Below, piece by piece: positions 44,056 through 56,096 of a stretch of 64,000 bases of DNA. Position 1 is the stretch's first letter, and each line of letters begins with the position of its first letter. The stretch is taken from assembly GCA_015039465.1 (NCBI GenBank), contig MU130016.1:1-64000 (forward strand), written 5' to 3'. Source of the stretch: Phlegmacium glaucopus. Lineage: Eukaryota; Basidiomycota; Agaricomycetes; Agaricales; Cortinariaceae. The notes beneath the pieces were generated by a model. It did no database searches. It was not told where the DNA came from and saw only the letters and a program-made list of their open reading frames with translations. A program made the translations under genes and the position numbers.

Positions 44056-46110
44056 AGGACTCAAGTTAAAAACAGGTTTCAATCTTGAGCCAAAATACTT
44101 GCTGGGCTTCACCCCATATATCCATGTATATACAAATACAAGCCAAGTTCCAGACTAATTGGATGACAGACAAACCATATCCATTTTAAACAGATTTCAG
44201 AACTCCAAGTCCGTCGTTTGGCTGAATCAATGGTATCGATGGTGCTTTTGCCTCCTTAAAAATGGGCTTGTAGGTAAGATCAAGCTTCATCCCAGCATCA
44301 ACATACGGTTGCAGGATAGGAAGGATATTGTTGGCCACGGTGTAACTTTTATCAATTACAACATGCTTGAGTTTGGGGATGTTATCAGGGACTTGTGGGC
44401 CAACTCTTCCTTGTATGAAAGCGGAAAGTGCTGTATCAGATATGACATGATGGACATGATTCCCATATATATGAGCAATATGATCTCGTTTGATTGCAAA
44501 ATATTGAAGATTTGGCAAATAAAAAAAGTGATTGTCGCTTGGAGTAAGGAGATGGAGGAATGCATTGATGATATCAAAAGGTATGGCCTGTATGCGGCTC
44601 AAAGAGTAAAGAGCTTCGTCTTCGGTAAAATGTGTTACGAATGGGACACTGGCCAGACATTCAAGGAGGTCGCGGAGTGTTATGCGGAAGATATCCATGG
44701 ATAGATGCCGGACACTTTTCCCGTTTCGTGATAGTAAAGCAAGCAAAGGAGAGCGATGATCATGGGAAGCTGGAGTGATAGTTTTATAAGCCACATTAGT
44801 TAAGGAGGGTGCGTCCAGGATTTCAAATAAAAGCGTGAGAGCCTGAACCTGTCCATTGTCCATTCTTGTACGATCCCTTATGACCAAGGATTCGAGGGAG
44901 GGCATGTGGATGATTCCTTTCGACAGCGTCCAGATGTCGACGGTCGACAGGTTATTCGGTCGAATATCGATATCACACTCGATCAACATCGGGCAGCGAT
45001 TGAATAAGAGGCGACATGCAGTGGTATCGAATCCCTTACAGGACAAACAGGAGAAGTAGGTGAGCTGAGACCAATTAACAGGGAATAGATGTAACCCTGG
45101 GTCCCATTCATTGGAAAATACAGCCAGGCGTCGGAGCGGTTTGAATATTCCTGACTGATACCATATGCTATCTTGAAAGGGGCGGTCAGACAACGGAAAG
45201 TGGATGTTCAGGAAGGTAAGGATTGGAATCTCTTCTTCAACCAAGGTAGCTAGTGGCTTCAGGTAATCATTGAAAGCACCAGAAAGCACACACAACTGAA
45301 GTGAACGCCAACGATATGAAAATGGAAGTAGAAGGCTGATGTAAGCCTGCAATGGTGGTGGTGGCACCGCTGGGGTTGTCGGAGGAGCGAGGGACTGCGG
45401 AGAATAAATACTGATATCGAGAGGGAGAGTGCCAGAACGACACAGCCATTCACGGACCACGTCGCATCGTTGTTGTATGTCTATGTTGAACTTTGAGATG
45501 GCTGTGAGTCGCTGTAACCCATCCAATCGAGGACGACCTTCTGGAAAGTGGGGAATTGGAATATGCAAACTCGCCCACATAGCTGGTGTATGGAAGAGGA
45601 TTGATCTCCAATGACTACAAATACGCCCAAGTATCAATGGGGCCCCACTTGAGCTCATCAAGGCGTTGTGATTGCTGGGTAGGCAACGAACGAAGATCTC
45701 TCGAAGGATGTCATCGGATATGCGGCGAATAGGTGATAGTAGCCAGCGATGTTCGTCGATGCCATCTTGCAATATCTTCATTTTGTAATTTAGGTCATCC
45801 AATAACGATTGAGCGCGGTTAATTTCTGCCTTGAGATTTGCCACTTCAATTTCAGGGCCAACGAGCAACTCCTTTATGTGAACTATCTCTGGTGTCGTTG
45901 GGACATAATTCGTGCCTAGATACGTTACGAAAGGTGAATTGAAAGGAAGCAACTAGACCAGAGATGAGACTGCGTCAGTCATTGTTGAAGATAAGTAGAT
46001 GAAAGCCGTATCATGGACGAACCATGTTTGCGTTGTTAAGATTGGATTTTTACTTGGGGGGTAGAAATCAAGTAGTGTAGTGTGGGTAAACGATGGTCCT
46101 GGGTAAATCG
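44056..46110. repeat. Segmental duplication, copy 2 (F-box block)
   Basis: Direct-orientation counterpart of 21535-23620, including flanks on both sides of the F-box gene. Confidence 0.85.
44186..45952 (-). CDS. F-box protein, copy 2
   Basis: Intact single-exon ORF of 588 aa, paralogue of the gene at 21660-23408. Same order: LLDDLNYKMKI coiled-coil-like stretch, F-box LSPIRRISDDILREIFVRCL, APLILGRICSHWRSILFHTP and a leucine-rich C-terminal half. Differences are scattered substitutions and small in-frame indels (an added HIYGNH-type insertion near residue 530 and a changed C-terminus EAKAPSIPLIQP). The frame has been kept despite divergence, which suggests that both copies were under selection after duplication. 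Likely an SCF substrate receptor; substrate unknown. Confidence 0.85.
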   Translation of the reverse strand: MLPFNSPFVTYLGTNYVPTTPEIVHIKELLVGPEIEVANLKAEINRAQSLLDDLNYKMKILQDGIDEHRWLLSPIRRISDDILREIFVRCLPSNHNALMSSSGAPLILGRICSHWRSILFHTPAMWASLHIPIPHFPEGRPRLDGLQRLTAISKFNIDIQQRCDVVREWLCRSGTLPLDISIYSPQSLAPPTTPAVPPPPLQAYISLLLPFSYRWRSLQLCVLSGAFNDYLKPLATLVEEEIPILTFLNIHFPLSDRPFQDSIWYQSGIFKPLRRLAVFSNEWDPGLHLFPVNWSQLTYFSCLSCKGFDTTACRLLFNRCPMLIECDIDIRPNNLSTVDIWTLSKGIIHMPSLESLVIRDRTRMDNGQVQALTLLFEILDAPSLTNVAYKTITPASHDHRSPLLALLSRNGKSVRHLSMDIFRITLRDLLECLASVPFVTHFTEDEALYSLSRIQAIPFDIINAFLHLLTPSDNHFFYLPNLQYFAIKRDHIAHIYGNHVHHVISDTALSAFIQGRVGPQVPDNIPKLKHVVIDKSYTVANNILPILQPYVDAGMKLDLTYKPIFKEAKAPSIPLIQPNDGLGVLKSV

Positions 46111-46273
46111 CAGGTTTGTAATACTAGTACTGAAACATATAAACGGAAGAAATGTTAACAAATTAAGCTACTGCTACATTTTTCAACGCTATTCAACACT
46201 ATTAGAGATCTGTTAAAGCACAACAAGATTTTATGTACATATGCTGCAAGCCCTTGAAGATGCATTAGAGAAT

Positions 46274-47304
46274 TCATCGAAGACCAAAGGTAAACTTGGG
46301 GATAGGGATCGATGTGGGAGTTGCAAATACAGGAGGACGTATTGAACGTCCAGGGACGGTCACTATGGGTTGATTAGGCAGTGGTACTGATGGGTTCTGT
46401 AGCTGAAGGAGTTCAGCGGAAGTCATTTCACGACCAAAGTGAAGAAATGCAACTCGTAATTCCTGTTGAATGAAGTTGTAGAATTGTAATTCGACAGAGG
46501 CAAAGAGCAAGTTCGGAAAATCATTTTGTGGCCAAACAGGAAAGTTGGGATACCGCACCTCATGAGAATGCTTATCGTACTGCGATTGCCCACAGATACT
46601 CTGGAACTGATCCTCGGAGTTGGTAGGGGGTGTAGTTGCTGTTGCTTCTTGATCGAGCTGGACAAATGGATCCATTACAATGGAGGCTGGGGGTCTGGTA
46701 TTTCCAACAAGGTACGCATAGTATCTCAATTCCTGATTATGAAGCCCACACACAAGGGTCATTAGAGTTTGAAAGTTCCATATGTCTTTCAAGACGAAAA
46801 AGAAACGAACCTCGAGACTGAAATTCGTGTATTCCGGCATGCAGGATATACAATGATATTTCTCCCCGTTTGTTGAAGGCAAGCGAAACTCCTGGCCTGG
46901 TGGCAATTCTGCTGGATTGTCGATTCCCGCCGAGTCTAGTTGTAAGTCTGTGGAATTGTCCATTCTTCCTGAGTTTGATGTTCCGAACGGTAACAAGGAG
47001 GTTGTCGGCGCCAAAGTTAAACTTCGGATGGGTTGTGGCTTGAAAAGGGGTGGTAGATTTATAGACGCTCTTTGTGAATCATCTGCCGGCTCTTCTGGAC
47101 ATGGTTGTGGAGGCTGTCCAGTAGACTGGTACGCTTTGATATAATCATCGATCCTTATTTCCTGTGGAATTATAGTCCAGTCAATTTTTCGTCAATTTTC
47201 ATACGCACCTCAAAACTCTTGCTTTCTGGCCCTGGAGCGGTAACAATGCTCATGAAAAATCCATCTAATGCTGAACTCATGAGCTCCGGTTGGGATCTGA
47301 CCAT
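46274..47304 (-). CDS. Uncharacterised protein with three S-x-E-E-[IL]-R motifs, nucleoporin-like composition
   Basis: Four exons (47304-47209, 47161-46811, 46732-46559, 46462-46274) give 810 nt, 269 aa, every intron in phase 0. The motif occurs three times, each time cut by an intron between the two Glu codons: KSFE|EIRIDDYIKAYQSTG, NFSLE|ELRYYAYLVGN and HSHE|ELRVAFLHFG. The linkers are Pro/Ser/Gln-rich. Nup98-type nucleoporins carry a similar 'S-[FL]-EELR-x-x-DY' motif, and PFGTSNSG / FTFGLR at the ends recall FG-type sequence, so a nucleoporin-related origin is possible. That is inference; there is no GLEBS or autoproteolytic domain. The repeated exon boundary suggests exon duplication. 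Confidence 0.65.
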
Positions 47305-48576
47305 GAGCGGAAAAAGGAAGGGAAAGTAGTTGACACTACGTGAGAAACTATGATTTATTTGTTTATTTCAGGGGTGTTGCTGCTGCTGCCATGATCATTT
47401 GACTAGTTTTCTAATGACAATGTCCAGCAAGGTCCAACCGGCTGTTCAACCTCGCCTCTAGGTATGCTAGATAATGATGAACAGAACTTTCCTATAATTT
47501 CTTAAGCAACTAATTGCAGGTTTAACCTAAAAATTGAAGATGGTAATACTCAGATCAATCTTAGACGATGCATTGAACGAAAATCGAATAAACTTGTGTC
47601 CTAATCCTCTGCAGTTTCAACTATGTCACCAGGCTTTCTTGTTGGATGCCTCAATGATATTCCTCTAGACGTCCCCACTGATTCGGGAAAATATGGATCT
47701 AAGTAGGTAGCTTGGAATCGAGCGATTTGGATATAACGCGCAATCAAGAATCGAAACACGTCTTCTGTTTCCAGTTCGTAGTTGCTTGTCTGAGTCTGTC
47801 TGAACAAAGAAGTCTTGACAAGTCGCTAAAAAAAACTAAAACCCGCCCCAACCAGCTATTTTTGAATCATTCCGGGGGCAAATCAGCACGACGGTCCGAA
47901 TTCTGCTCCTTTTCTTTCTCCACCATATATTTCCGACAGATCAATAATGTCCGAGTAACCGATTATTAATTATAATGAAAAAAAAAGATTGGTGGCTATC
48001 AGCAATCTTACGCTCTACTTTTTTCACTTTTCACAAGCTTAGAAAGTGAAAAGGCACAAAAAGTGACAAGTTGTAGCTTCTTTGGCTGTTCTTTTTCATT
48101 GAGAGAGACCCAAAAAACACCTTACTTTTTAAAGTTTTTTGACGCTTTTTTTGACTTGTTACTTTCCCCCTTTTTTAAATTGTACTTGTACAAGCCCATC
48201 TGTGAAACTACTGATGGAGATGGGCTAAAGATGAATTGATCCATCAGTGTCGCCAAACAGCTCCAGACAGCTCCCCAACCTCCCCAAACCCCTAATGTTA
48301 TTTATAAAATGCATGATAAATCCGGTCTTATATATTCCGGGGGCCGGAGACCAGCGGAGACCGCCGCATTGTCCTCCGAGTGTGGATGAACCGTGGGAAA
48401 TTGACCTTCCCGAATCTGTAGCAGACGCGTCAAGGGTCGCGTCTGTTTTTGTTTCGCCACTATCTTCTCTGCTTCCTCTCTGGTCTTGTAAAACTCCTTT
48501 TGTTGCCAAAAAAAAAGAGAAAAAGCAAACTGGTCTGGGCTCACAAGACTTTCAACTTCCTCCTCCTAACTTGTTC
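47305..48576. other. Intergenic region between divergent genes
   Basis: It contains A/T homopolymer runs (47980-48180) with repeated AAAAAGTGACAAG-like words. A 68-codon minus-strand open stretch at 47807-47601 is without recognisable motif. It probably holds the promoters of the minus-strand gene at 46274-47304 and of CDH1. Confidence 0.45.
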
Positions 48577-50514
48577 ATGTCGGGCCTCAAGAATTCGCCT
48601 TTTGGAAAGCGGTTACGAGCGTCTCATCGAGAACCTGCTTTAACCACATCAACATCGGCAACACCAACAACGATAGACGATGATTTGTCCAACTCCAGCA
48701 CAAGCACGACACCAAGTAGAGCTTTTAACCCGATATTCGGCATTTCATCAACACCCTCTCTGACTCTGGATTCATCGTCTACTATTAGTGAGAGTAGAGA
48801 TGGAGGGTCCGAGTCGCCGACTAAGGATTCGAGGAGGAGTCATAGGGGGCAACGTTTTGCTGGTGGAATGGGTATGACCGGCATGGGGATAGTACGAGAA
48901 TATGGCGATCGTTTCGTACCATCCAAGGATTCAGGCGATCTACGAACGTCTTATCATCTCATGGAGGAAGGTGGTGGCGGTCCTTCTACACCGTCAAAGT
49001 CGAGGATTATACCGTCAGAGTCCGATGCTCTCAAAGGTGAGCCTCTGTTTTCGTGGATTTAATCCGGAAAATTGACGAATATATAGAACAAGCTAATGCT
49101 ATATTCAATTCTATACTACATACTGAGGTCACTCCACCTTCTCCTCGAAGACCAATATCTCCAACTCGACCTGCACCGATCGCCTCAGGCTCTGGCTCAG
49201 CTTCAGGCTCCACCTCTAACCTCGTACCACCATCCACACCCACTCGCAGACGTTTATTCACATACAACTCACCTTCCACATCCAACCCTGCAACCCCCAC
49301 TCGTCGTCTAGACACACCCACAGACGAAGCTTACTCAATGAGTCCTGTCAGAGCCGCTAGCCGTCAACTCCTAGAAAGTCCCCGTCGTCAACCTCGCAGT
49401 GTATGCAAAACTCCTTATCGAGTATTGGATGCCCCTGAACTAGCAGACGATTTCTATTTAAATCTCGTTGACTGGTCAAGCACGAATGTGTTGGGCGTGG
49501 GTTTAGGCTCCTGTGTGTACCTTTGGACAGCACATAACGCCGTCGTTTCAAAGTTGTGCAATTTGGCTCCTTCGAATGATACGATTAGTTCTGTGTCGTG
49601 GGTTCAGAAAGGGAGTACGTTGGCGGTTGGCACACTGGCTGGCCGGCTGCATATCTACGATGCTCAGACGTTACAGCTACAGAGGACGTATCAACAGGCT
49701 CATACGCAGAGGATAGGAGCATTGGCTTGGAATACTCATGTATTGAGTTCGGGGTCGAGGGATAAGAGCGTGCATCATAGAGATGTGAGAGAGCCTGGGA
49801 TGAAACCGTTTAAAAGATGTGCGGGGCATCGACAAGAAGTGTGTGGCTTGAAATGGAGTGGTGATGGAGGACCTGGAGCGGCTACGCTTGCAAGTGGCGG
49901 GAACGATAACAAAGTTTGTATTTGGGATCTAAGAGGGTCGAGGAGGGCTAGCAATGGTGCTGGAGCAGAATCAGGAGACGACGGACCTGGAGATGTGCCG
50001 TTATGGAAATTCCACGAACATACGGCTGCTGTGAAAGCCTTAGCTTGGGATCCTCACGTTTCTGGAGTATTGGCTACAGGTGGAGGGACTCAAGATAAAC
50101 ATATTCGATTTTGGAATGTTATCAATGGGTCTATGCTTCATGAACTGGATACGGGTAGTCAGGTAACGTCTTTTCCCTCCATCTATATTATTATCACTAA
50201 AAAATATCAAAATTACACAGGTCTGCAATCTCATATGGTCTCTAACATCCCACGAACTCGTCTCTACCCATGGATTTTCCTCCACAACCGCTCAAAACCA
50301 AATCTGTATCTGGAAATACCCAACACTGAACATGGTAGCCTCATTAACAGGACACACCAATCGAGTGTTGTATTTAGCTATGAGTCCAGACGGGGAGACG
50401 ATTGTTACTGGTGCGGGGGATGAGACTCTTAGGTTTTGGAATGCGTTCCCGAAAAAGGAGAAGAACGAGAGAGGGAAGGAGAGTAGACTGGATTATGGGA
50501 GGTTGATTAGGTGA
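48577..50514 (+). CDS. CDH1: APC/C activator Cdh1/Fizzy-related (WD40)
   Basis: Three exons (48577-49036, 49087-50162, 50221-50514) total 1830 nt, 609 aa. An N-terminal C-box DRFVPSK lies at about residue 110. A Ser/Thr/Pro-rich regulatory linker follows with many SP/TP sites ([14 protein letters not shown]), as expected for CDK control. [20 protein letters not shown] introduces a seven-bladed WD40 propeller ([52 protein letters not shown]). The protein ends in Ile-Arg, the IR tail that docks on Cdc27/Apc3. Retention of C-box, propeller and IR tail marks a functional Cdh1/Fzr1, which recruits D-box and KEN substrates to the anaphase-promoting complex in G1. Cdc20 is less likely because of the FZR-type [13 protein letters not shown] sequence. 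Confidence 0.92.
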
Positions 50515-51654
50515 TATTGATGCACTCCATCCAACTGCACTCGACTTCGACTTTCCTTACCGTAGTGCCACGCTGGAACGCAGCCACCTACGCTAAAAAA
50601 TCCTACCTACCCAACCTACCAAGACCAAGTGCTATCCGCACCTCCTAGCCCAAGATGCTATGCTCTCATCACTCGTCTATCCCCCCTTTTTCCTGTCCTC
50701 TCCTCCACGTTCGTCCCACCCCCCCTCCCTCGTCGTTGAAAATGTGACGCACCCTCCTACCCTGAACCTCGATCACATATCTGCAAAATTGATCCCCCAA
50801 CACCTTATGCCGCTACTGCTAGTGCTGTCACCACCGCCCTACTATGTCTATATGTTATGCCAACCTTTTTTCTTTCTTTCTTTCTTGTTTTGTCTTTTGT
50901 CCTCTCTTTATGTTTTTATGTTTGACACCCGTTCTTTTGGAATGTATGTTTTATGGTCTTTTGTTTCTTTGTTCTTTCCTGTTTCTTTTTTTCCTTTTCT
51001 ATTATTTGCTTTACTTGTCCACTCGTGCCTGTCTAAAATGTTGCATATACGTATTACTATAAATTCGTTTTGTGTCTTTTTTTTTCGTTTCGTTTCGTTT
51101 TGTCCTTGTGTCTCTCGCTCTCTGTCTCTCTCTCTATAATCAATTACATACCTACTTCGAAATCCAATCCAATCCAATCCAGCTTTGCTAATTGCCTATT
51201 ACACAAAGCCTTTGAAATTGCGCATTGTTTCAATGTTTGTGCAAGCATTATTCGTGGTCGTGTTAGGATTGGCACCGACGTCAAACTAATCTACGACCGC
51301 ACCTACTTGTCACTCGTTATTCAAGATGGGCCGGAAACGCTTCTCCTGTCTCTCAATCCTCGCATCAGTACGGTGGTGAAGCCCATCTGGCGCTATCCAT
51401 CGGAGTGGTGTCGAAATGGATTAACCCTCAGGGTAGAGCAAGCTGATAGCGAGACTGCCGAGGACACTGTTGATGAGCCACCATACACAGGAGTATTCGG
51501 CAGTAGCGGCGTTTGCTTATACTACTCTAACAATTCTTCTCCCTTGTTTTTTTTGTGCAGACACTGCCGAGCGAATGACTTTACCGTGAGAAGAGCAAAC
51601 CCCGAGTTCGTACAGCCACATTAGACCACAACTCTTCTCTTGACTACCACCATC
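50515..51654. other. Pyrimidine-rich intergenic region
   Basis: Downstream of CDH1 the plus strand is rich in T and C (TTTCTTTC and CTCTCT runs, 50850-51140), which creates long Phe/Ser/Leu frames without coding character. From about 51230 the sequence is homologous to the region upstream of the second TPR gene (from about 60140), so the NLR duplication extends into the 5' flank. Confidence 0.5.
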
Positions 51655-54600
51655 ATGTCGAGCGAAAGACCATCTAAGAGACATCGCATAGACGAAGATG
51701 CTCCATCTTTCAGAAAGAAGTTATTTCATTCTTCAGACTCGCCCACACCATCGTCGATGGACGTGGATTCAAGTTCTGATAGCCATATGGCAACAACAAG
51801 GTGAGCGGCTAAATCCCTGATGGATCTACTAAACATCTTCGTACTTTCAAGTGGTTTTCCGTTGTCAATGGAGCCCATGGCCAGCGTCGATGACGCACCT
51901 GCCACCGTAGCGGTTGCCAGTACAGAAACAGACGGAATTTCTCCTCCAATTTCTATGCCTGCATCGGCGTCGATGTCTGCTGTGACCACGCGATCAGGTA
52001 TCCCAGGACCAGAAACTCAACCAGAAACTCAATCCATGGTTAGTAACGATGTTATGAGCACGACCGTCGTCGCTAATTTAGCACATGTTGTCGAACATCT
52101 AGGTTCCGATACCACCCTCCTCGCCTGATATTATATTGCAAGGCAACTTGGAATTCACGGAATCAGCACAAAATCCCTTGGTGAGTTTCTTATGCCATGT
52201 TTTCTCGGTTGTTGCTGATGATCGTAGACTCAGCGTTCTGGCTCGGGTTTCTTTCCAAATGCCCGGAATGTACTCATGACTGGGTGTACCATTGTAAGTC
52301 TTTCCCGTAGGCTGCGTAAATCAGTTAGCAATAATTGTATTACAAGAACTATAATCGCCCTGCCGATACTGGCGAAACGCGCATGAAGATCCCTATATGT
52401 CAAAAACCAAACTCCAGTCCATTCTTTACTGGACGGGAAATTGTACTTGATAAACTGGGGAAGATTTTTTTCCATCGTACTAATAGTAGTCTGATGTCGA
52501 GGCGCTGTTGTCTCCTCTGGGGAATGGGAGGAATTGGGAAGACTCAGATCAGTCTCAAGTTCATAGAAATGTCTGACAGGTATGTCTCATTCACATTGCC
52601 ATTCACAACACTAGATCCATTTCTTTCTCTAGTTTTGCACATGTATTCTGGGTTGATGCTTCCTCTCGTGAAAGCATGACAACGTCTCTCCAAGGAATAT
52701 CCAGCATTCCTGCTGCACAAGCTTCTGGTGTGGATGGCTCAGTTGAGTCTGTCCTCGAGTGGATATCTTACATCCAAGAGGAATGGTTGATGGTATTTGA
52801 TAATGCTGATGATCCTTCTCCTGAGGATGTGGACAAGTTCTTTCCCCCAGGTAACAGAGGTAATATTCTCATTACTAGCAGAAACAAATCTATGGGAAGG
52901 ATCATATCATTTGAGAATAGGATTCAGATCCATAAAATGGAGGAAGCAGATGCTATAACTCTACTTCTCAAGGCTAGCTGTTTGGATGCAGCTGAGCATG
53001 TAGAATCTGCTAGAAAGATTGTCACTGAGCTTGGCTGCATTCCACTGGCTGTTAATCATGCTGGTGCTTATATTGAAGCTGGGAAATGTGATATCAATAG
53101 ATATCTGATACATTTATCCTTGCATCGTAAGACTCTCCTTTCAGATGCTACATTCAGAGGAGCATCACGTTATGATAGAACAGTATATGGGACTTGGGAT
53201 TTATCTTTCAAAGAAATTGAAAGGAGAGCTGGTGGACAATCCATTGGGGGAAATGCACATGCAGCCCAGGCTGCAATCCTAATTCTTCAAATATGTGCTT
53301 TCTATCATCATAGTGATATTTCTAAAGAAATATTCAAATCTGCTGCTGAGAAGTCCAGAGAACATGTTGTTGACAGTGAGGTAGCTGAAAAGCTACCACT
53401 GGCAATCACCTTGCTGGATCACACTCTGCTTGGCTTGGACAATAATGGCTGCTGGGATGACTTTGTATTTGGACAAGGGATTGGTGAACTTCTCTCCTTC
53501 TCCTTGATAAAAAGAGGACCATCATCAGATACATTGTCTATTCACCCTCTAGTGCACTGCTGGAGTAGGGAGCGCATGTTAAAATATGAACAGCAAAGAA
53601 TGTGGCAGATTGGAAGCATAATATTGGCCTGTGCAATTCCAAGAACATATGAGAGTAAGGATTATGCACTGCGATGGCTGATTTTACCACATATCAAAGC
53701 AAGTGAGTCACATGCAAAGCAAATAGGGCTTATCAAGGAATACTATGATGATAAATGGATGAGTTTTGCACTAGTGATAGGGGAGAATGAAGATTGGGAC
53801 AATACAGAGCAGCTGGAGGTTGAAATTATGGATATGAGGAAGAAGCTGCTTGGTGCAGAACATCCATACACTCTTGCGAGCATGGGAATGTTAGGATGCA
53901 CATATCATAATCAGGGCAGGTTGAATGAGGCAGAGCAGCTGTTGGTTCAAGTCATGGACATGAGGAAGCAGCTACTTGGTGCAGAACATCTAGACACCCT
54001 CAAAACCATGGAAAGTGTAGCAAGCACATACCGAACTCAGGGAAGGTTGGATGAGGCAGAGCAGCTGTCTGTCCAAGTCATGGACATCAAAAAGAGGCTG
54101 CTTGGTGCAGAACATAAATCCACCCTCACAAGCATAGCAAATCTAGCACACACATACTGTCATCAGACAAGGTGGGATGAGGCAGAGCAACTGCAGATTC
54201 AAGTCATGGACATGAGGAAGAATCAGCTTGGTGCAGAACATCCAGACACCCTCACAAGCATGGAAAATTTAGCACATACATACCTTAATCAGGGAAGGTT
54301 GAATGAGGCAGAGCAACTGAGGATTCAAGTCATGGACATGAAGAAGAAGCTGCTTGGTGCAGAACATCCATTCACCCTTACAAGCATGACAACTCTAGCA
54401 GCTATATACTATAAGACAGGAAGGTTGAATGAGGCAGAGCAGCTGCTTGTTCAAGTCATGGATATAAGGAAGAAGCTGCGTGGTGCAGAACATCCAGACA
54501 CCCTCACAAGCATGCAAAGTCTAGCAAACATATATCGTGATCATGGAAGGTTGAATGAGGCAGTGCAGCTGAAACTTCAAATCTTAGATATTAAGAGGAA

Positions 54601-56096
54601 GCTGCTAGGTGCAGAAGATTCAGACACTATCACAACCATGGTAGATCTAGCATGCACATATCATTATCATAGAAGGTTAAATGAGGCAGAGCAACTGGAG
54701 GTTCAAGTCATGGAAATGAGGAAGAAAGAAGTTGCTTGGTGCAGAACATTCAGACACCCTCAGAAGCATGGGAAATCTAGCAGACACATACCTTAGTCAG
54801 GGGAAATGGAATGAGGCAGAGCAGTTGCAGCTTCAAGTCATGGACATAAGGAAGAAGTTGTTTGGTGCAGAACATCCAGACACTCTCAGAAGCATGACAG
54901 ATTTAGCAGGAATATACCATAAGCAGGGAAGGTTCAATGAAGCAAAACAGCTGGAGGTGCAATTCATAGACATGAAGAAGGGGCTGTTTGGTGCAGAACA
55001 TCCAGACACCCTCACAAGTATGACAGAGCTAGCACACATATACTGTCATCAGGGAAGGTTGGATGAGGCAGTGCAATTGAAACTTCAAGTCTTAGACATA
55101 CAGAGGAAGGTGCTGGGTGCAGAAGATTCAGACACCATCACAACCATGGTAGATCTAGCATGCACATATTATTCTCAGAGAAGGTTAAATGAGGCAGAGC
55201 AGCTGGAGGTTCAAGTCATGGCCATGAGGAAGAGGTTGCTTGGTGCAGAACATTCAGACACCCTTAGGAGTATGAAAAATCTAGCACACACATACTTCCA
55301 TCAGGGAAGGTTGGATGAGGCAGTGCAACTGAAAGTTCAAGTCTTAGACATACAGAGGAAGCTGCTGGGAGCAGAAGACTCACTGACCATTGAAACCATG
55401 GTAGATCTAGCATACACATATCATTTTCATAGAAGGTTAAATGAGGCAGAGCAACTGGAGGTTCAAGTCATGGAAATGAGGAAGAAGTTGCTTGGTGCAG
55501 AACATTCAGACACCCTCAGAAGCATGGGAAATCTAGCAGACACATACCTTAGTCAGGGGAAATGGAATGAGGCAGAGCAGCTGTTTGTTCAAGTTATGGA
55601 CCTTGGGAAGAAGCTGCTTGGTCCAGAACATCCAGACACTCTCACGAGCATGGAAAAGCTAGGATGTACATATCATAATCAGGGAAGGTTGAATGAGGCA
55701 GAGCAGCTGGTGGTTCATGTCATGGACATGAGGAAGAAGCTGCTTGGTGCAGAACATCCAGACACCCTCAAAATTATGGAAGGTGTAGCATGCACATACC
55801 GAAGTCAGGAAAGGTTTGATGAGGCAGAGCAGCTGTCTGTCCAAGTAATGGACATTAAAATGAAGCTCCTTGGTGTAGAACATGGATCCACTCTTTCAAG
55901 CATGGCAAATCTAGCACACACATACTATCATCAGGGAAGGTTGACTGAGGCAGAGCAGCTCCAGGCTCAAGTCATGGACATGAGGAAGAAGCTGCTTGGT
56001 GCAGAACATCCAGACACCCCCACAAACATGCAATATCTAGCAAGCACATACCATAATAAGGGAAGGTTGAATGAGAATGAGGCAGTTGCATCTTGA
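51655..56096 (+). CDS. NB-ARC/TPR NLR-like protein A, frameshifted in the TPR array
   Basis: Exons 51655-51800, 51852-52038, 52103-52180, 52228-52293, 52347-52579 and 52633-onward keep one frame. The N-terminus is a basic, Ser-rich stretch (SSERPSKRHRIDED). A 66-nt exon encodes SGSGFFPNARNVLMTG, a short motif common before NTPase domains in basidiomycetes. The NB-ARC has Walker A GMGGIGKT, Walker B EEWLMVFDNADD, RNBS-B NILITSRNKS and GLPL-like LGCIPLAVNHAGAY. The C-terminus is 18 TPR units of 42 residues (AEQLxVQVMDMRKKLLGAEH...). A 4-nt insertion within 54721-54731 shifts the frame, giving a stop at 54796; the rest (54732-56096) is open in the other frame. This allele would encode an NLR truncated after about 7.5 TPRs. 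Such STAND proteins are intracellular sensors in fungal non-self and stress responses. Confidence 0.85.
53804..56080 (+). repeat. Array of 18 TPR-coding 126-bp repeats
   Basis: Perfect 126-bp periodicity (42 codons). Higher-order structure: units 1-3 resemble 15-17, and pairs 7-8, 11-12 and 13-14 share the alternate AVQLKLQVLDI... + AEQLEVQVM... pattern. Units 8 and 14 are nearly identical at nucleotide level. Confidence 0.9.

Noticed and set aside
50660..51177. 159-aa Phe/Ser/Leu-rich frame and its antisense
   Set aside because: Pyrimidine-rich intergenic DNA with no motif, signal or splice structure.
54721..54796. An intron to rescue the NLR A frameshift
   Set aside because: No donor/acceptor pair surrounds the four extra bases, and the identical unit at 55430-55590 lacks them.
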